A stretch of 64,000 nucleotides of DNA, from positions 269,997-333,996 of the forward strand of contig NZ_FMYH01000002.1 in NCBI RefSeq assembly GCF_900096585.1, read 5' to 3'. The notes below the pieces were generated by a model. That model saw only the letters and a list, made by a program, of their open reading frames with translations, made no database searches and was not told the origin of the DNA. Positions within the stretch are counted from its first letter, which is position 1, and each line of letters begins with the position of its first letter. Shown piece after piece: positions 46,776 to 57,849 of this stretch. The translations under genes and the position numbers were made by a program. This DNA comes from Sanguibacter gelidistatuariae. GTDB lineage: Bacteria > Actinomycetota > Actinomycetes > Actinomycetales > Cellulomonadaceae.

Positions 46776-47966
46776 GTGGCTAAGGCCAAGTTTGAGCGGA
46801 ACAAGCCCCACGTCAACATCGGTACCATCGGTCACGTCGACCACGGTAAGACGACGCTGACGGCAGCGATCTCGAAGGTGCTGCACGACAAGTACCCGGA
46901 CGTGAACCCTGAGTTCAAGTTCGACGAGATCGACAAGGCGCCGGAAGAGAAGCAGCGCGGTATCACGATCAACATCGCGCACATCGAGTACGAGACCGAG
47001 AAGCGTCACTACGCGCACGTCGACGCTCCCGGCCACGCTGACTACATCAAGAACATGATCACCGGTGCCGCGCAGATGGACGGCGCTATCCTCGTCGTCG
47101 CCGCGACCGATGGTCCGATGGCTCAGACCCGCGAGCACGTTCTGCTCGCCCGCCAGGTTGGTGTCCCCTACCTGATGGTCGCGCTGAACAAGTCCGACAT
47201 GGTTGACGACGAGGAGATCCTCGAGCTCGTCGAGATGGAGGTGCGCGAGCTCCTCTCCGCACAGGGCTTCGACGGCGACAACGCTCCCGTCATGCGCGTC
47301 TCCGGCCTCAAGGCTCTCGAGGGCGACCCCGTCTGGGTTCAGTCCGTCTCGGACCTCATGGACGCTGTTGACGAGAACGTCCCGGACCCCGTCCGCGACC
47401 TCGACAAGCCCTTCCTGATGCCGATCGAGGACGTCTTCACGATCACCGGTCGTGGAACCGTCGTCACCGGCAAGGTCGACCGTGGGCGTCTTGCGCTCAA
47501 CTCTGAGGTCGAGATCGTCGGAATCCGCCCCGCGCAGAAGACGACCGTCACGGGCATCGAGACCTTCCACAAGTCGATGGACGAGGCTCAGGCCGGCGAC
47601 AACACCGGTCTCCTCCTTCGTGGCATCAAGCGTGAAGACGTCGAGCGCGGCCAGGTTGTCGTCAAGCCCGGCTCGATCACGCCTCACACGAACTTCGAGG
47701 CTCGCGTCTACATCCTGGGCAAGGACGAGGGCGGGCGTCACAACCCGTTCTACTCCAACTACCGCCCGCAGTTCTACTTCCGCACCACGGACGTCACCGG
47801 CGTCATCACGCTGCCCGAGGGCACCGAGATGGTCATGCCTGGTGACAACACCGAGATGTCGGTCGAGCTCATCCAGCCGATCGCCATGGAAGAGGGCCTC
47901 GGCTTCGCTATCCGTGAGGGTGGCCGCACCGTTGGATCGGGTCAGGTCACGAAGATCGTCAAGTGA
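46776..47966 (+). CDS. tuf: Elongation factor Tu
   Basis: The 396-residue protein starts at GTG 46776 ([19 protein letters not shown]) after [53 protein letters not shown] and [10 protein letters not shown] are present. It delivers aminoacyl-tRNA to the ribosome. The 133-base gap from fusA includes a hairpin (around 46703-46736) and a TAGTAT that might be an internal promoter; both are weak. Confidence 0.98.
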   Translation: MAKAKFERNKPHVNIGTIGHVDHGKTTLTAAISKVLHDKYPDVNPEFKFDEIDKAPEEKQRGITINIAHIEYETEKRHYAHVDAPGHADYIKNMITGAAQMDGAILVVAATDGPMAQTREHVLLARQVGVPYLMVALNKSDMVDDEEILELVEMEVRELLSAQGFDGDNAPVMRVSGLKALEGDPVWVQSVSDLMDAVDENVPDPVRDLDKPFLMPIEDVFTITGRGTVVTGKVDRGRLALNSEVEIVGIRPAQKTTVTGIETFHKSMDEAQAGDNTGLLLRGIKREDVERGQVVVKPGSITPHTNFEARVYILGKDEGGRHNPFYSNYRPQFYFRTTDVTGVITLPEGTEMVMPGDNTEMSVELIQPIAMEEGLGFAIREGGRTVGSGQVTKIVK

Positions 47967-47991
47967 TTTTCTGACTAGCTGATCCAGCTCG

Positions 47992-48035
47992 CGCACGAGG
48001 GCCCGGTGACCACACGGTCACCGGGCCCTCGTGCG
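47992..48035 (+). terminator. Terminator after tuf
   Basis: A perfect 20-bp stem (CGCACGAGGGCCCGGTGACC and complement) with loop ACAC closes the str operon. No T run follows. Confidence 0.85.
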
Positions 48036-48073
48036 TCCGGAGCCGGCGTCGCGGGGCTGTGTCCGACGCGATG

Positions 48074-48484
48074 TTCGGCGTGGGGCCAGGATGCGGTAAC
48101 CTAAGGGACCGGAGACATCCTCCACGCGCGGCTGGCTTTTGTGGCCGAGGCGTGGCAGACTATCCAGGTTGCCTGTTGCAGGCGCGCTCATTCTCATTTC
48201 GAACAGTGTGTTGAACATCGGGCCCCTCGAGGGGGGTCGTTCCGTGTGTTGAACTCTCTGTGAGACATCAGATCGAGGCACCGCGGGACCATCGGTTCAG
48301 CACAGGCGAGAAGACGTTGTGACGTTGTTCTGCGTCGTCGGGCATCTACGCCCACGTACGCGGTTCGCATCGCATATCCAACGACTCCGCACCACAGAGT
48401 GGTGCAGCGCAGAGACGTGTCACGCATAGCGACACGCCCGAGCGCGGGGGTCGGACAGTTCGAGAGAAAGAGTCAGACGACGCC
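48074..48484 (+). promoter_or_regulatory. S10 operon promoter region and long leader with an 11-bp direct repeat
   Basis: TTCGGC (48074-48079) and TAACCT (48097-48102), 17 bases apart, are a possible promoter. The remaining 380 bases before rpsJ hold GTGTGTTGAAC twice (48206-48216 and 48244-48254) flanking a hairpin CCCCTCGAGGGG, and no convincing small gene. This could be a regulatory leader for the S10 operon, but it does not match a leader I know. Confidence 0.4.
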
Positions 48485-48793
48485 ATGGCGGGACAGAAGA
48501 TCCGCATCCGGCTCAAGTCCTACGACCACGAGGTCATCGACAGCTCGGCGCGCAAGATCGTCGACACGGTGACACGCGCTGGTGCGACGGTCGTGGGCCC
48601 GGTGCCGTTGCCGACGGAGAAGAACATTTTCTGCGTCATCAGGTCGCCTCACAAGTACAAGGACAGCCGCGAGCACTTTGAAATGCGCACGCACAAGCGG
48701 CTCATCGACATCATCGATCCCACGCCGAAGGCAGTTGACTCGCTCATGCGACTCGACCTGCCCGCGGACGTGAACATCGAGATCAAGCTCTGA
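48485..48793 (+). CDS. rpsJ: 30S ribosomal protein S10
   Basis: The 102-residue protein starts [20 protein letters not shown] and has the [20 protein letters not shown] motif. It is the first gene of the S10 cluster and also the NusE transcription factor. The ribosome site is weak. Confidence 0.97.
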   Translation: MAGQKIRIRLKSYDHEVIDSSARKIVDTVTRAGATVVGPVPLPTEKNIFCVIRSPHKYKDSREHFEMRTHKRLIDIIDPTPKAVDSLMRLDLPADVNIEIKL

Positions 48794-48813
48794 GACTGGG
48801 GGAGGACATACAC

Positions 48814-49473
48814 ATGGCTACCCAGCAGAACGAGCGGCCCGTCACGGCCGTACTCGGAACCAAGCTCGGTATGACTCAGGTCTGGAACGAAGCAGGACTT
48901 CTCGTTCCCGTGACTGTGGTCGAGGTCGGCACCAACGTGGTGACCCAGATCCGCTCCGCAGAGGTCGACGGCTATGCAGCCGTCCAGCTCGCGTACGGGC
49001 AGATCGACCCGCGCAAGGTGTCGCAGCCTCTCAAGGGTCACTTCGAGAAGGCCGGGGTCACCCCGCGCCGTCACGTGACCGAAATCCGTACGTCCGACGC
49101 TGGCGAGTTTGCGCTCGGCCAGGAGATCACGGCCGACGCCTTCGTGGCCGGCAGCCTCGTGGACGTCATCGGAACCACCAAGGGCAAGGGCTTCGCCGGT
49201 GTCATGAAGCGTCACGGCTTCCACGGCGTCGGTGCCTCCCACGGTGCACACAAGAACCACCGCAAGCCTGGCTCGATCGGTGGGGCTTCAACCCCGTCGC
49301 GAGTGTTCAAGGGCATGCGGATGGCCGGTCGGATGGGCGTTGACCGTCAGACCACCCAGAACCTGACCGTTTACGCGGTCGACGCTGCGAAGGGACTGCT
49401 GCTCGTCAAGGGCGCCGTTCCGGGCCCCAGGGGTGGCGTCGTCCTCGTGCGTAGTGCCGCGAAGGGTGCGTGA
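48814..49473 (+). CDS. rplC: 50S ribosomal protein L3
   Basis: The 219-residue protein has [18 protein letters not shown] at the N-terminus and the internal loop [16 protein letters not shown]...[15 protein letters not shown] that reaches the peptidyl transferase centre. GGGGAGGA precedes the ATG. Second gene of the S10 cluster. Confidence 0.97.
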   Translation: MATQQNERPVTAVLGTKLGMTQVWNEAGLLVPVTVVEVGTNVVTQIRSAEVDGYAAVQLAYGQIDPRKVSQPLKGHFEKAGVTPRRHVTEIRTSDAGEFALGQEITADAFVAGSLVDVIGTTKGKGFAGVMKRHGFHGVGASHGAHKNHRKPGSIGGASTPSRVFKGMRMAGRMGVDRQTTQNLTVYAVDAAKGLLLVKGAVPGPRGGVVLVRSAAKGA

Positions 49474-49477
49474 CAGC

Positions 49478-50182
49478 ATGTCTGAAACGCTGACTGTCGA
49501 CGTCATCGACGCCACAGGCAAGAAGGCCGGCACTGCCGAGCTTCCCGCCGAGGTGTTCGACGTCCAGACGAATATTCCATTGATCCACCAGGTCGTTGTC
49601 GCGCAGCTTGCTGCAGCCCGTCAGGGTACGCACAGCACCAAGACCCGCGGTGAAGTCCGCGGTGGTGGACGCAAGCCGTACAAGCAGAAGGGCACCGGCC
49701 GGGCTCGTCAGGGCTCGATCCGTGCACCTCAGTTCGCCGGTGGTGGAGTCGTTCACGGCCCCAAGCCGCGCGACTACAGCCAGCGCACCCCCAAGAAGAT
49801 GAAGGTTGCCGCCCTGCGCGGTGCCCTCTCTGACCGGGCACGTGCCGGCCGCATCCACGTTGTGACGGGATTCGGGATCGATGGCTCGCCGTCGACCAAG
49901 CAGGCGATCAACTCGCTCGCGAACCTCTCACCCCGTAAGCACGTGCTCGTCATTCTCGAGCGCGGCGACGACGTGACTGTGAAGTCTCTTCAGAATGCTG
50001 AGCAGGTCCACCTTCTGGTTGCCGACCAGCTCAACACCTACGACGTGCTCGTCTCCGACGACGTGGTCTTCACGCAGGGTGCACTCGCTGCATTCCTCGC
50101 GGGCCCCGCCAAGGGCGCTTCGGCCAAGGCCGTGGCGACCGAGTCCGAGTTGGCTGAGCTCGTGAAGGAGGACGCCAAGTGA
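49478..50182 (+). CDS. rplD: 50S ribosomal protein L4
   Basis: The 234-residue protein starts at ATG 49478 ([19 protein letters not shown]). The exit-tunnel loop [27 protein letters not shown] is intact, with no macrolide-resistance change visible. It has an extra 10 or so residues at the C-terminus. Its stop overlaps the rplW start. Confidence 0.96.
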   Translation: MSETLTVDVIDATGKKAGTAELPAEVFDVQTNIPLIHQVVVAQLAAARQGTHSTKTRGEVRGGGRKPYKQKGTGRARQGSIRAPQFAGGGVVHGPKPRDYSQRTPKKMKVAALRGALSDRARAGRIHVVTGFGIDGSPSTKQAINSLANLSPRKHVLVILERGDDVTVKSLQNAEQVHLLVADQLNTYDVLVSDDVVFTQGALAAFLAGPAKGASAKAVATESELAELVKEDAK

Positions 50183-50502
50183 CTACTCCAGTGACTTCGA
50201 CGCCAGCTGTTCAGAAGAACCCGCGCGACATCGTGATCGCACCGGTTCTCTCTGAGAAGAGCTATGGCCTGCTCGACGAGGGTAAGTACACCTTCCTCGT
50301 CGACCCGCGGGCGAACAAGACAGAGATCAAGATCGCGATCGAGAAGATCTTCGACGTCAAGGTCTCCTCCGTCAACACGATCAACCGCAAGGGTAAGACC
50401 AGGCGGACCCGTTTCGGTATCGGCAAGCGCAAGGACACCAAGCGTGCAATCGTCTCCCTCCGTGAGGGTTCGATTGACATGTTCGGTGGACCAGTCGGCT
50501 GA
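50179..50502 (+). CDS. rplW: 50S ribosomal protein L23
   Basis: The 107-residue tunnel-exit protein starts at a GTG that overlaps the rplD stop (GTGA). It has [35 protein letters not shown], typical of L23, the docking site for trigger factor and SRP. Confidence 0.96.
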   Translation: MTTPVTSTPAVQKNPRDIVIAPVLSEKSYGLLDEGKYTFLVDPRANKTEIKIAIEKIFDVKVSSVNTINRKGKTRRTRFGIGKRKDTKRAIVSLREGSIDMFGGPVG

Positions 50503-50534
50503 GCCGGCCGAGAGCAGATTGAGGATAGATCCCC

Positions 50535-51374
50535 ATGGGAATCCGTAAGTACAAGCCGACTACGCCCGGACGCCGCGGCGCCAGCGTGGCCGACTTCGTC
50601 GAGATCACGCGCTCGGAGCCGGAGAAGTCGCTTATCCGTCCGCTCCACAAGACCGGTGGGCGTAACAGCTCCGGTCGGATCACCACCCGTCACAAGGGTG
50701 GTGGACACAAGCGTGCGTACCGCGTCATCGACTTCCGTCGCCACGACAAGGACGGCGTGCCCGCCAAGGTCGCTCACATCGAGTACGACCCGAACCGGAC
50801 CGCCCGCATCGCGCTGCTGCACTACGCAGACGGCGAGAAGCGCTACATCATTGCACCGAACAAGCTGCACCAGGGTGACTCGATCGAGAACGGCGCCGGG
50901 GCTGACATCAAGCCCGGCAACAACCTGCCTCTTCGCAACATCCCGACCGGTACGGTCATCCACGCCATCGAGCTCAAGCCCGGTGGCGGCGCGAAGATCG
51001 CACGTTCGGCTGGTGTCTCTGTTCAGCTCGTCGCCAAGGACGGCGCATTCGCCCAGCTGCGTATGCCGTCCGGTGAGATCCGCAACGTCGACCTGCGCTG
51101 CCGCGCCACGGTCGGCGAGGTGGGCAACGCCGAGCAGTCCAACATCAACTGGGGCAAGGCCGGCCGCATGCGTTGGAAGGGCAAGCGCCCGACCGTCCGT
51201 GGTGTCGCCATGAACCCGGTCGACCACCCGCACGGTGGTGGTGAGGGAAAGACGTCCGGTGGACGTCACCCCGTCAGCCCGTGGGGACAGGCCGAAGGCC
51301 GTACCCGTCGTCCCAACAAGGCGAGCGACAAGCTGATCGTTCGTCGCCGTCGTTCCGGCAACAAGAAGCGTTGA
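50535..51374 (+). CDS. rplB: 50S ribosomal protein L2
   Basis: The 279-residue protein starts [20 protein letters not shown] and has the conserved [25 protein letters not shown] loop with the histidine near the peptidyl transferase centre. GAGGAT lies before the ATG. Confidence 0.98.
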   Translation: MGIRKYKPTTPGRRGASVADFVEITRSEPEKSLIRPLHKTGGRNSSGRITTRHKGGGHKRAYRVIDFRRHDKDGVPAKVAHIEYDPNRTARIALLHYADGEKRYIIAPNKLHQGDSIENGAGADIKPGNNLPLRNIPTGTVIHAIELKPGGGAKIARSAGVSVQLVAKDGAFAQLRMPSGEIRNVDLRCRATVGEVGNAEQSNINWGKAGRMRWKGKRPTVRGVAMNPVDHPHGGGEGKTSGGRHPVSPWGQAEGRTRRPNKASDKLIVRRRRSGNKKR

Positions 51375-51386
51375 TAGGAGCCTGAC

Positions 51387-51668
51387 ATGCCACGCAGCCT
51401 GAAGAAGGGCCCCTTCGTCGATGGACACCTCCAGAAGAAGGTGGACGTCCAGAACGAGAAGGGGACCAAGAACGTCATCAAGACATGGTCCCGTCGGTCG
51501 GTCATCACGCCCGACTTCCTCGGTCACACTTTTGCCGTGCACGACGGTCGTAAGCACACCCCGGTGTTCGTCACCGAATCGATGGTCGGACACAAGCTCG
51601 GCGAGTTCTCGCCGACGCGTACGTTCCGTGGCCACGTGAAAGACGACAAGAAGGGTCGTCGCCGCTGA
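51387..51668 (+). CDS. rpsS: 30S ribosomal protein S19
   Basis: The 93-residue protein starts [19 protein letters not shown] and has [25 protein letters not shown] and [12 protein letters not shown]. It follows rplB by 12 bases with an AGGAG ribosome site. Confidence 0.97.
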   Translation: MPRSLKKGPFVDGHLQKKVDVQNEKGTKNVIKTWSRRSVITPDFLGHTFAVHDGRKHTPVFVTESMVGHKLGEFSPTRTFRGHVKDDKKGRRR

Positions 51669-51728
51669 CCCGCGGGTCAGTAGCGACAGGACCTCTTGGT
51701 CATGACGAGACAAGAAGGCAGGACAGCA

Positions 51729-52100
51729 ATGGAAGCCAAGGCGCAGGCACGGTTCGTCCGTGTCACGCCTCAGAAGGCCCGGCGCGTCGTGGATCTTATC
51801 CGTGGCAAGCAGGCAACTGAGGCCGTCGCGGTGCTGAAGTTTGCACCGCAAACGGCGAGCGAGCCGATCCTCAAGGTCGTGCAGAGCGCGATCGCGAACG
51901 CACGGGTCAAGGCGGACCGTGCGAGTGTCGCATTTGATGAGCACCAGCTCTTCATCTCTGAGGCGTTCATCGACGAGGGACCAACCCTCAAGAGGTTCCG
52001 TCCCCGTGCGCAGGGGCGAGCCAGCCAGATCCTCAAGCGGACGAGCCACATCACTGTGGTCGTCGCTCCGCGCGAAGACACGAAGGGAAGGGCCCGATAG
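51729..52100 (+). CDS. rplV: 50S ribosomal protein L22
   Basis: The 123-residue protein starts at ATG 51729 ([20 protein letters not shown]); an in-frame GTG/ATG further up (from 51696) gives an unlikely longer form. The tunnel loop [22 protein letters not shown] is intact. The last base overlaps the rpsC start. Confidence 0.96.
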   Translation: MEAKAQARFVRVTPQKARRVVDLIRGKQATEAVAVLKFAPQTASEPILKVVQSAIANARVKADRASVAFDEHQLFISEAFIDEGPTLKRFRPRAQGRASQILKRTSHITVVVAPREDTKGRAR

Positions 52101-52930
52101 TGGGACAGAAGGTTCACCCTACCGGGTACCGTCTCGGGATCACCACCGACCACCGTTCGCGTTGGTTCGCCGACAGCACGAAGGTCGGTCAGCGCTACCG
52201 TGACTACGTCCGCGAGGACGTCCAGATCCGCAAGCTCATGGGCACCGGCCTCGAGCGCGCTGGAATCTCGAAGGTTGAGATCGAGCGCACCCGCGACCGC
52301 GTCCGCGTCGACATCTACACGGCCCGTCCGGGCATCGTGATCGGTCGTCGTGGCGCCGAGGCAGACCGCATCCGCGGCGAGCTTGAGAAGCTCACCGGCA
52401 AGCAGGTTCAGCTCAACATCCTCGAGGTGAAGAACGCTGAGATCGATGCTCAGCTCGTGGCCCAGGGGATCGCCGAGCAGCTCGCTAGCCGCGTGTCCTT
52501 CCGACGCGCCATGCGCAAGGGCATGCAGTCCGCTCAGCGCGCCGGAGCCAAGGGCATCCGTGTCCAGTGCTCCGGTCGCCTCGGCGGCGCCGAGATGAGC
52601 CGTAGCGAGTTCTACCGCGAAGGCCGTGTGCCCCTGCACACGCTCCGCGCGAACATCGACTATGGGTTCTTCGAGGCACGCACCTCCTTCGGCCGTATCG
52701 GCGTCAAGGTGTGGATCTACAAGGGCGACATGACCGAGAAGGAGTTCGCCGCACAGCAGGCGACGCAGGCGCCTCGTGCGCCCCGCGGCGCACCGCGTGG
52801 TGGCGAGCGTCCGGCTCGCGGCGGTCGTCGGAACGAGCGTCCGGCTTCCGCCGAGGCGCCCGCCCAGGCCGAGCCGGCTCCTGCAGCTGCAGAAGCCGCA
52901 CCGGTCGCTGAGTCCGGAACGGAGGCCTGA
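52100..52930 (+). CDS. rpsC: 30S ribosomal protein S3 with Ala/Pro-rich C-terminal tail
   Basis: The 276-residue protein starts at a GTG overlapping the rplV stop ([25 protein letters not shown]). The KH domain motif [15 protein letters not shown] and the C-terminal [22 protein letters not shown] are present. A tail of about 60 residues rich in Ala, Pro, Arg and Glu follows, as often seen in actinobacteria. Confidence 0.97.
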   Translation: MGQKVHPTGYRLGITTDHRSRWFADSTKVGQRYRDYVREDVQIRKLMGTGLERAGISKVEIERTRDRVRVDIYTARPGIVIGRRGAEADRIRGELEKLTGKQVQLNILEVKNAEIDAQLVAQGIAEQLASRVSFRRAMRKGMQSAQRAGAKGIRVQCSGRLGGAEMSRSEFYREGRVPLHTLRANIDYGFFEARTSFGRIGVKVWIYKGDMTEKEFAAQQATQAPRAPRGAPRGGERPARGGRRNERPASAEAPAQAEPAPAAAEAAPVAESGTEA

Positions 52931-52933
52931 GCG

Positions 52934-53353
52934 ATGCTTATCCCGCGCAGGCTCAAGCACCGCAAGCAGCACCACCCCGGGCGCTCCGGCGCCGCAACGG
53001 GTGGCACCACGATCGCTTTCGGCGAGTACGGCATCCAGGCTCTTGAGCCTGCATACGTGACGAACCGTCAGATCGAAGCTGCTCGTATCGCCATGACCCG
53101 CCACATCAAGCGTGGTGGCAAGGTCTGGATCAACATCTACCCTGACCGTCCGCTGACCAAGAAGCCGGCGGAGACCCGAATGGGTTCAGGTAAGGGTTCC
53201 CCCGAGTGGTGGATCGCCAACGTCAAGCCCGGTCGAATCGTTTTCGAGCTCGCCGGTGTTCCGGAGCCCCTGGCTCGGGAGGCTATGCGTCGCGCAATCC
53301 ACAAGCTCCCGATGAAGTGCCGTTTCGTGGTGCGCGAGGGTGGTGGCAGCTGA
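52934..53353 (+). CDS. rplP: 50S ribosomal protein L16
   Basis: The 139-residue protein starts [19 protein letters not shown] and has [26 protein letters not shown] and [18 protein letters not shown]. It sits near the A-site tRNA; its stop overlaps the rpmC start by one base. Confidence 0.97.
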   Translation: MLIPRRLKHRKQHHPGRSGAATGGTTIAFGEYGIQALEPAYVTNRQIEAARIAMTRHIKRGGKVWINIYPDRPLTKKPAETRMGSGKGSPEWWIANVKPGRIVFELAGVPEPLAREAMRRAIHKLPMKCRFVVREGGGS

Positions 53354-53592
53354 TGGCTTTCGGAACCAAGGACCTGGCTCCCAGTGAGCTGGACGGGTTC
53401 GACGACGAGAAGCTCGTCGCCGAACTCGAGAAGGCGAAGAAGGAGCTCTTCAACCTCCGCTTCCAGTCGGCCACCGGCCAGCTGGAGAGCCACGGTCGGC
53501 TCAAGGCTGTTCGTCGTGACATCGCGCGGATCTACACGATCCTGCGTGAGCGCGAGCTCGGCATCCGTACCGCACCGAGCGTGAGTGAGTGA
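53353..53592 (+). CDS. rpmC: 50S ribosomal protein L29
   Basis: The 79-residue protein starts at the ATG overlapping the rplP stop ([20 protein letters not shown]) and has the L29 helices [17 protein letters not shown] and [17 protein letters not shown]. It flanks the tunnel exit. Confidence 0.95.
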   Translation: MAFGTKDLAPSELDGFDDEKLVAELEKAKKELFNLRFQSATGQLESHGRLKAVRRDIARIYTILRERELGIRTAPSVSE

Positions 53593-53599
53593 GGCTGAC

Positions 53600-53902
53600 A
53601 TGAGCGACAAGACAACTGCTGAGGCAGCTGCAGAGCAGGACGTCACCGCCAACCGGGCGAACCGCAAGACGCGGCGCGGCTACGTTGTCAGTGACAAGAT
53701 GGACAAGACGATCGTCATCGAGGTCGAAGATCGGGTCAAGCACCCGCTCTACGGTAAGGTGATCCGACGTACGAGTAAGGTCAAGGCGCACGACGAGCAG
53801 AACTCTGCTGGCACCGGCGACCTCGTCCTCATCATGGAGACCCGCCCGCTGTCCGCTACCAAGCGGTGGCGACTGGTGGAGATCCTCGAGAAGGCCAAGT
53901 AG
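53600..53902 (+). CDS. rpsQ: 30S ribosomal protein S17
   Basis: The 100-residue protein has [35 protein letters not shown] 53600 follows GAGG; a GTG at 53585 in the same frame would add five residues. The N-terminal 20 residues before the S17 core are a mild extension. Confidence 0.95.
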   Translation: MSDKTTAEAAAEQDVTANRANRKTRRGYVVSDKMDKTIVIEVEDRVKHPLYGKVIRRTSKVKAHDEQNSAGTGDLVLIMETRPLSATKRWRLVEILEKAK

Positions 53903-53955
53903 TACCTGCACGCCAAGAAGTACCAGCACTTGGAAGTAGAGCTCGCACGACCTGA

Positions 53956-53986
53956 GGGGCGGATCCGTGGGAACATGGTCCGCCCC
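53956..53986 (+). ncRNA. GNRA-capped hairpin in the rpsQ-rplN gap
   Basis: The 178-base gap between rpsQ and rplN holds a 13-bp stem: outer GGGGCGGA/TCCGCCCC, a single bulged T, inner CCGTG/CATGG, and a GGAA tetraloop. It sits at the boundary of the S10 and spc clusters and has no T run, so a regulatory or processing role is more likely than termination. A TTGACA (54014-54019) and a TACAGT (54006-54011) nearby do not form a good promoter. Confidence 0.5.
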
Positions 53987-54080
53987 GCAGGGGTGAGAGC
54001 AGCTACTACAGTGCTTGACAGCTATCCGTTCGGCAAGGCTCGCACAGGCGAGAACCAGCTCGACGACAGGAGTTCATTAC

Positions 54081-54449
54081 ATGATCCAGCAGGAGTCGCG
54101 ACTTCGGGTCGCCGACAACACGGGTGCCAAGGAAATTCTCTGCATCCGCGTTCTCGGTGGGTCGGGCCGTCGCTACGCCGGAATCGGCGACGTCATTGTC
54201 GCAACAGTCAAGGACGCGATCCCAGGCGGCAACGTGAAGAAGGGCGATGTGGTCAAGGCTGTCATCGTTCGGACCACCAAGGAGCGCCGTCGTCCCGACG
54301 GTTCCTACATCAAGTTCGACGAGAACGCGGCGGTCATTCTCAAGAATGACGGCGAGCCTCGTGGAACCCGCATCTTCGGCCCGGTTGGCCGCGAGCTGCG
54401 CGACAAGAAGTTCATGAAGATCATCTCGTTGGCTATGGAGGTGCTCTGA
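54081..54449 (+). CDS. rplN: 50S ribosomal protein L14
   Basis: The 122-residue protein starts at ATG 54081 ([20 protein letters not shown]) and ends IISLAMEVL, the standard L14 form. It opens the spc part of the cluster. Confidence 0.97.
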   Translation: MIQQESRLRVADNTGAKEILCIRVLGGSGRRYAGIGDVIVATVKDAIPGGNVKKGDVVKAVIVRTTKERRRPDGSYIKFDENAAVILKNDGEPRGTRIFGPVGRELRDKKFMKIISLAMEVL

Positions 54450-54450
54450 T

Positions 54451-54801
54451 ATGGCGAAGATCAAGAAGGGCGACACGGTGATTGTCATCGCCGGTCGCGA
54501 CAAGGGTAAGACGGGCCGCGTCCTGTCGGTGCTCACGGACTCTGACCGTGTCATCGTCGAAGGCGTCATGCGCGTCACCAAGCACGTCAAGGTCGGTCAG
54601 ACCCAGCGGGGGACCACCACGGGCGGGATCGAGACCGTTGAGGCCGCGATCCACGTCAGCAACGTGGCGTTCTACGATGCTGAGGCTAAGCGCGCCAAGC
54701 GTCTCGGTGTCCGCACCGAGCAGGTCGAGCGCGATGGCCGTACTCGTACGGTTCGCGTTCGCGTGACCCGTGGCCACGGCGACGCCGAGAAGGACATCTG
54801 A
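54451..54801 (+). CDS. rplX: 50S ribosomal protein L24
   Basis: The 116-residue protein starts one base after the rplN stop and has the KOW motif [20 protein letters not shown]. It ends on the first base of the rplE start, so translation is coupled. It is an assembly initiator of the large subunit. Confidence 0.96.
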   Translation: MAKIKKGDTVIVIAGRDKGKTGRVLSVLTDSDRVIVEGVMRVTKHVKVGQTQRGTTTGGIETVEAAIHVSNVAFYDAEAKRAKRLGVRTEQVERDGRTRTVRVRVTRGHGDAEKDI

Positions 54802-55370
54802 TGAGCACTGAGACGTACGCGAAGGCACAGCCTCGCCTCAAGGCCCGCTACGCCGAGGAGATCATCCCCGGCCTGCGCGAAGAGTTCTCTCACGAGAACA
54901 TCAACCAGGTTGCCGGCCTGACCAAGATCGTGGTCAACATGGGTGTTGGTGACGCAGCCAAGGACTCCAAGCTGATCGAGGGCGCTATCCGCGACCTCAC
55001 CGCGATCACCGGTCAGAAGCCGCAGGTCACGAAGGCCCGCAAGTCGATCGCCCAGTTCAAGCTGCGTGAGGGTATGCCCATCGGCGCCCACGTCACGCTG
55101 CGTGGCGACCGTATGTGGGAGTTCGCTGACCGGCTCCTGTCGATCGCGCTGCCGCGTATCCGTGACTTCCGCGGACTCTCGCCCAAGCAGTTCGATGGTC
55201 ACGGCAACTACACCTTCGGTCTGACCGAGCAGGCGATGTTCCACGAGATCGACCCCGACAAGGTCGACCGCGTTCGTGGTATGGACATCACCGTCGTGAC
55301 CTCCGCAACCACCGACGCTGAGGGCCGTTCGCTTCTGAAGCGTCTCGGCTTCCCCTTCAAGGAGAACTGA
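54801..55370 (+). CDS. rplE: 50S ribosomal protein L5
   Basis: The 189-residue protein has [42 protein letters not shown] and [22 protein letters not shown]. It binds 5S rRNA. It is coupled to rplX and rpsN. Confidence 0.97.
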   Translation: MSTETYAKAQPRLKARYAEEIIPGLREEFSHENINQVAGLTKIVVNMGVGDAAKDSKLIEGAIRDLTAITGQKPQVTKARKSIAQFKLREGMPIGAHVTLRGDRMWEFADRLLSIALPRIRDFRGLSPKQFDGHGNYTFGLTEQAMFHEIDPDKVDRVRGMDITVVTSATTDAEGRSLLKRLGFPFKEN

Positions 55371-55371
55371 C

Positions 55372-55557
55372 ATGGCGAAGAAGGCCCTGGTCAACAAGGC
55401 AGCCGCAAAGCCTAAGTTCGCGGTGCGCGCCTACACCCGGTGCCAGAAGTGCGGTCGCCCGCACTCTGTCTACCGCAAGTTCGGACTCTGCCGTATCTGC
55501 GTGCGCGAGATGGCGCACCGCGGCGAGCTTCCCGGCGTCACAAAGAGCAGCTGGTAA
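55372..55557 (+). CDS. rpsN: 30S ribosomal protein S14, zinc-binding type (type Z)
   Basis: The 61-residue form has two CxxC pairs ([20 protein letters not shown]) that bind zinc and ends GVTKSSW. Actinobacteria often carry a second, zinc-free long S14 used under zinc limitation; it is not in this window. Confidence 0.97.
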   Translation: MAKKALVNKAAAKPKFAVRAYTRCQKCGRPHSVYRKFGLCRICVREMAHRGELPGVTKSSW

Positions 55558-55633
55558 CAACTACGTCGAAGGTCCCGACCGTGTCGTCTGACGACACGAG
55601 CTGGATACCCCGTCGAGGAAGGGCAGAAGCCCA

Positions 55634-56032
55634 ATGACGATGACCGACCCGATCGCAGACATGCTTACGCGTCTGCGTAACGCGAACTCGGCTTACCACG
55701 AGACGGTTCAGATGCCGTTCTCAAAGCTGAAGTCGCACATTGCTGAGATTTTGCAGGCTGAGGGATACATCTCTGGCTGGACCGTTGAGGACGCGCCCGT
55801 GGGCAAGTACCTCACCCTCCAGCTGAAGTTCGGCCAGAACCGCGAGCGTTCGCTCGTCGGTATCCGCCGCATCTCCAAGCCTGGCCTGCGTGTATACGCA
55901 AAGTCCACGAACTTGCCCAAGGTTCTCGGCGGACTGGGAGTGGCTATCTTGTCCACGTCCTCAGGCCTCCTGACCGACCGGCAGGCCGCAAAGAAGGGCG
56001 TGGGTGGGGAAGTCCTCGCCTACGTCTGGTAA
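55634..56032 (+). CDS. rpsH: 30S ribosomal protein S8
   Basis: The 132-residue protein starts [22 protein letters not shown] (a second ATG two codons in is equally likely) and ends GEVLAYVW. In E. coli S8 represses the spc operon. Confidence 0.97.
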   Translation: MTMTDPIADMLTRLRNANSAYHETVQMPFSKLKSHIAEILQAEGYISGWTVEDAPVGKYLTLQLKFGQNRERSLVGIRRISKPGLRVYAKSTNLPKVLGGLGVAILSTSSGLLTDRQAAKKGVGGEVLAYVW

Positions 56033-56056
56033 TCGGAAGACGGAGAGGAGATAGCC

Positions 56057-56596
56057 ATGTCCCGTATCGGCAAAGTCCCCGTCCCGGTTCCCTCCGGAGT
56101 GGACATCACCATCAGTGGCGCACTCGTGACGATCAAGGGCCCCAAGGGGTCTCTTGAGCACGTCATCCCCGCCCCTATCGAGGTCGCTCACGCTGAGGAT
56201 GGTGCTCTTGTAGTCACCCGCCCCAACGACGAACGCACCTCACGTGCACTGCACGGCCTCACTCGTACGCTGCTCGCCAACATGATCACTGGTGTGACGG
56301 ACGGCTACGAGAAGAAGCTCGAGATCGTCGGTACTGGTTACCGCGTCACGGCGAAGGGCTCCGAGCTGGAGTTCGCGCTCGGCTTCAGCCACCCGGTTGT
56401 CATCCCGGCACCCGAGGGCATCACCTTTGCTGTCGAGGCACCGACCAAGTTCTCGGTCCAGGGCATCGACAAGCAGCAGGTCGGTGAGGTCGCTGCGAAC
56501 ATCCGCAAGATCCGCAAGCCTGAGCCTTACAAGGGCAAGGGCGTGCGTTACGCCGGCGAGATCGTCCGCCGCAAGGCCGGAAAGGCTGGTAAGTAA
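56057..56596 (+). CDS. rplF: 50S ribosomal protein L6
   Basis: The 179-residue protein starts [20 protein letters not shown] and has the C-terminal motif [30 protein letters not shown] precedes the ATG. Confidence 0.97.
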   Translation: MSRIGKVPVPVPSGVDITISGALVTIKGPKGSLEHVIPAPIEVAHAEDGALVVTRPNDERTSRALHGLTRTLLANMITGVTDGYEKKLEIVGTGYRVTAKGSELEFALGFSHPVVIPAPEGITFAVEAPTKFSVQGIDKQQVGEVAANIRKIRKPEPYKGKGVRYAGEIVRRKAGKAGK

Positions 56597-56598
56597 CC

Positions 56599-56970
56599 AT
56601 GGCTCTCAAGATCATGGGCAAAGGAAAGGCTGTCGCGCGTAAGCGCCGTCACCTTCGCCTGCGCAAGAAGGTCTCAGGCACGCCTGCTCAGCCGCGCCTG
56701 GTGGTTACGCGTTCCGCTCGCCACATGACCGCTCAGGTCGTCGATGACACCATCGGCAAGACCATCGCATCAGCGTCGACCCTTGAGGCCGACCTGCGTG
56801 CATTCGACGGTGACAAGACCGCCAAGGCACGCAAGATTGGCGAGCTCGTTGCAGAACGTGCGAAGGCAATCGGCGTCTCGGCGGTCGTGTTCGACCGCGG
56901 GGGTAACAAGTACCACGGCCGAGTGGCAGCAGTCGCTGACGGAGCCCGCGAAGGCGGTCTTTCCCTGTGA
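56599..56970 (+). CDS. rplR: 50S ribosomal protein L18
   Basis: The 123-residue protein has [24 protein letters not shown] and ends [26 protein letters not shown], the usual 5S rRNA-binding L18. It starts two bases after rplF. Confidence 0.96.
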   Translation: MALKIMGKGKAVARKRRHLRLRKKVSGTPAQPRLVVTRSARHMTAQVVDDTIGKTIASASTLEADLRAFDGDKTAKARKIGELVAERAKAIGVSAVVFDRGGNKYHGRVAAVADGAREGGLSL

Positions 56971-57007
56971 CGCGAACCACTTCCGCATCGAAGCAAAGGA
57001 CTCTCTG

Positions 57008-57667
57008 ATGGCTGCAGGGCAGCGCAGCACCACCGGCGCCCCCACGGGCGGCGCCACCACTGAGCAGAACGATCGTCGTAACGACCGTCGTGGCGGAGGC
57101 CGCGGAGACGGTCGGCGGGAGGCGCCCGAGAAGAGCGCCTTCGTCGAGCGTGTCGTGACGATCAACCGCGTTTCCAAGGTCGTCAAGGGTGGCCGTCGCT
57201 TCAGCTTCACCGCGCTCGTCGTGGTCGGAGACGGCGACGGAACTGTCGGCGTCGGCTACGGCAAGGCGAAGGAAGTTCCTGCGGCGATCGCCAAGGGTGT
57301 CGAGGAGGCCAAGAAGAGCTTCTTCAAGGTTCCTCGCATCCAGGGCACCATCCCGCACCCCATCACTGGTGAAGCAGCAGCCGGCGTGGTCTTCCTGCGC
57401 CCTGCGGCACCCGGTACCGGCGTTATCGCCGGTGGTCCGGTTCGCGCAGTGCTCGAGTGCGCTGGTATCCACGACGTCCTGTCGAAGTCGCTTGGTTCCA
57501 CCAACGCGATCAACATCGTGCACGCCACGGTGGCAGCACTGCGCGGACTGGAGCTGCCTGAGGCAGTTGCAGCTCGTCGCGGGTTGCCGCTCGAGCACGT
57601 CGCCCCGGCGGCGCTGCTCCGTGCACAGGCAGCCGGTCGTGCTGCGGCAGCTGGGGCAGGTGCATGA
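57008..57667 (+). CDS. rpsE: 30S ribosomal protein S5
   Basis: The 219-residue protein starts at ATG 57008 after AAGGA and has a Gly/Arg/Asn-rich N-terminus before the S5 core ([31 protein letters not shown], the loop altered in spectinomycin resistance). The core is wild type. The stop overlaps the rpmD start. The N-terminal 45 residues are longer than in E. coli but common in actinobacteria. Confidence 0.96.
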   Translation: MAAGQRSTTGAPTGGATTEQNDRRNDRRGGGRGDGRREAPEKSAFVERVVTINRVSKVVKGGRRFSFTALVVVGDGDGTVGVGYGKAKEVPAAIAKGVEEAKKSFFKVPRIQGTIPHPITGEAAAGVVFLRPAAPGTGVIAGGPVRAVLECAGIHDVLSKSLGSTNAINIVHATVAALRGLELPEAVAARRGLPLEHVAPAALLRAQAAGRAAAAGAGA

Positions 57668-57849
57668 TGGCCCGTCTCAAGGTGACCCAGCTCAAGTCCG
57701 GTATCGGCGGCAAGCAGAATCAGCGCGACACCCTGCGCACTCTTGGCCTCAAGCGGATCGGCGACACCGCCGTGAAGGAAGACCGCCCGGAGATCCGCGG
57801 GATGGTAGCAACGGTGGCACACCTCGTCGCCGTTGAGGAGGTCGAGTGA
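57664..57849 (+). CDS. rpmD: 50S ribosomal protein L30
   Basis: The 61-residue protein (or 60 from the second ATG at 57667) has [21 protein letters not shown] and ends HLVAVEEVE, typical of L30. It overlaps rpsE (ATGA) and rplO (GTGA). Confidence 0.95.
   Translation: MMARLKVTQLKSGIGGKQNQRDTLRTLGLKRIGDTAVKEDRPEIRGMVATVAHLVAVEEVE

Noticed and set aside
54006-54040. Promoter before rplN (TTGACA and TACAGT present)
   Set aside because: The elements are in the wrong order and no -10 is found 16-18 bases after TTGACA.
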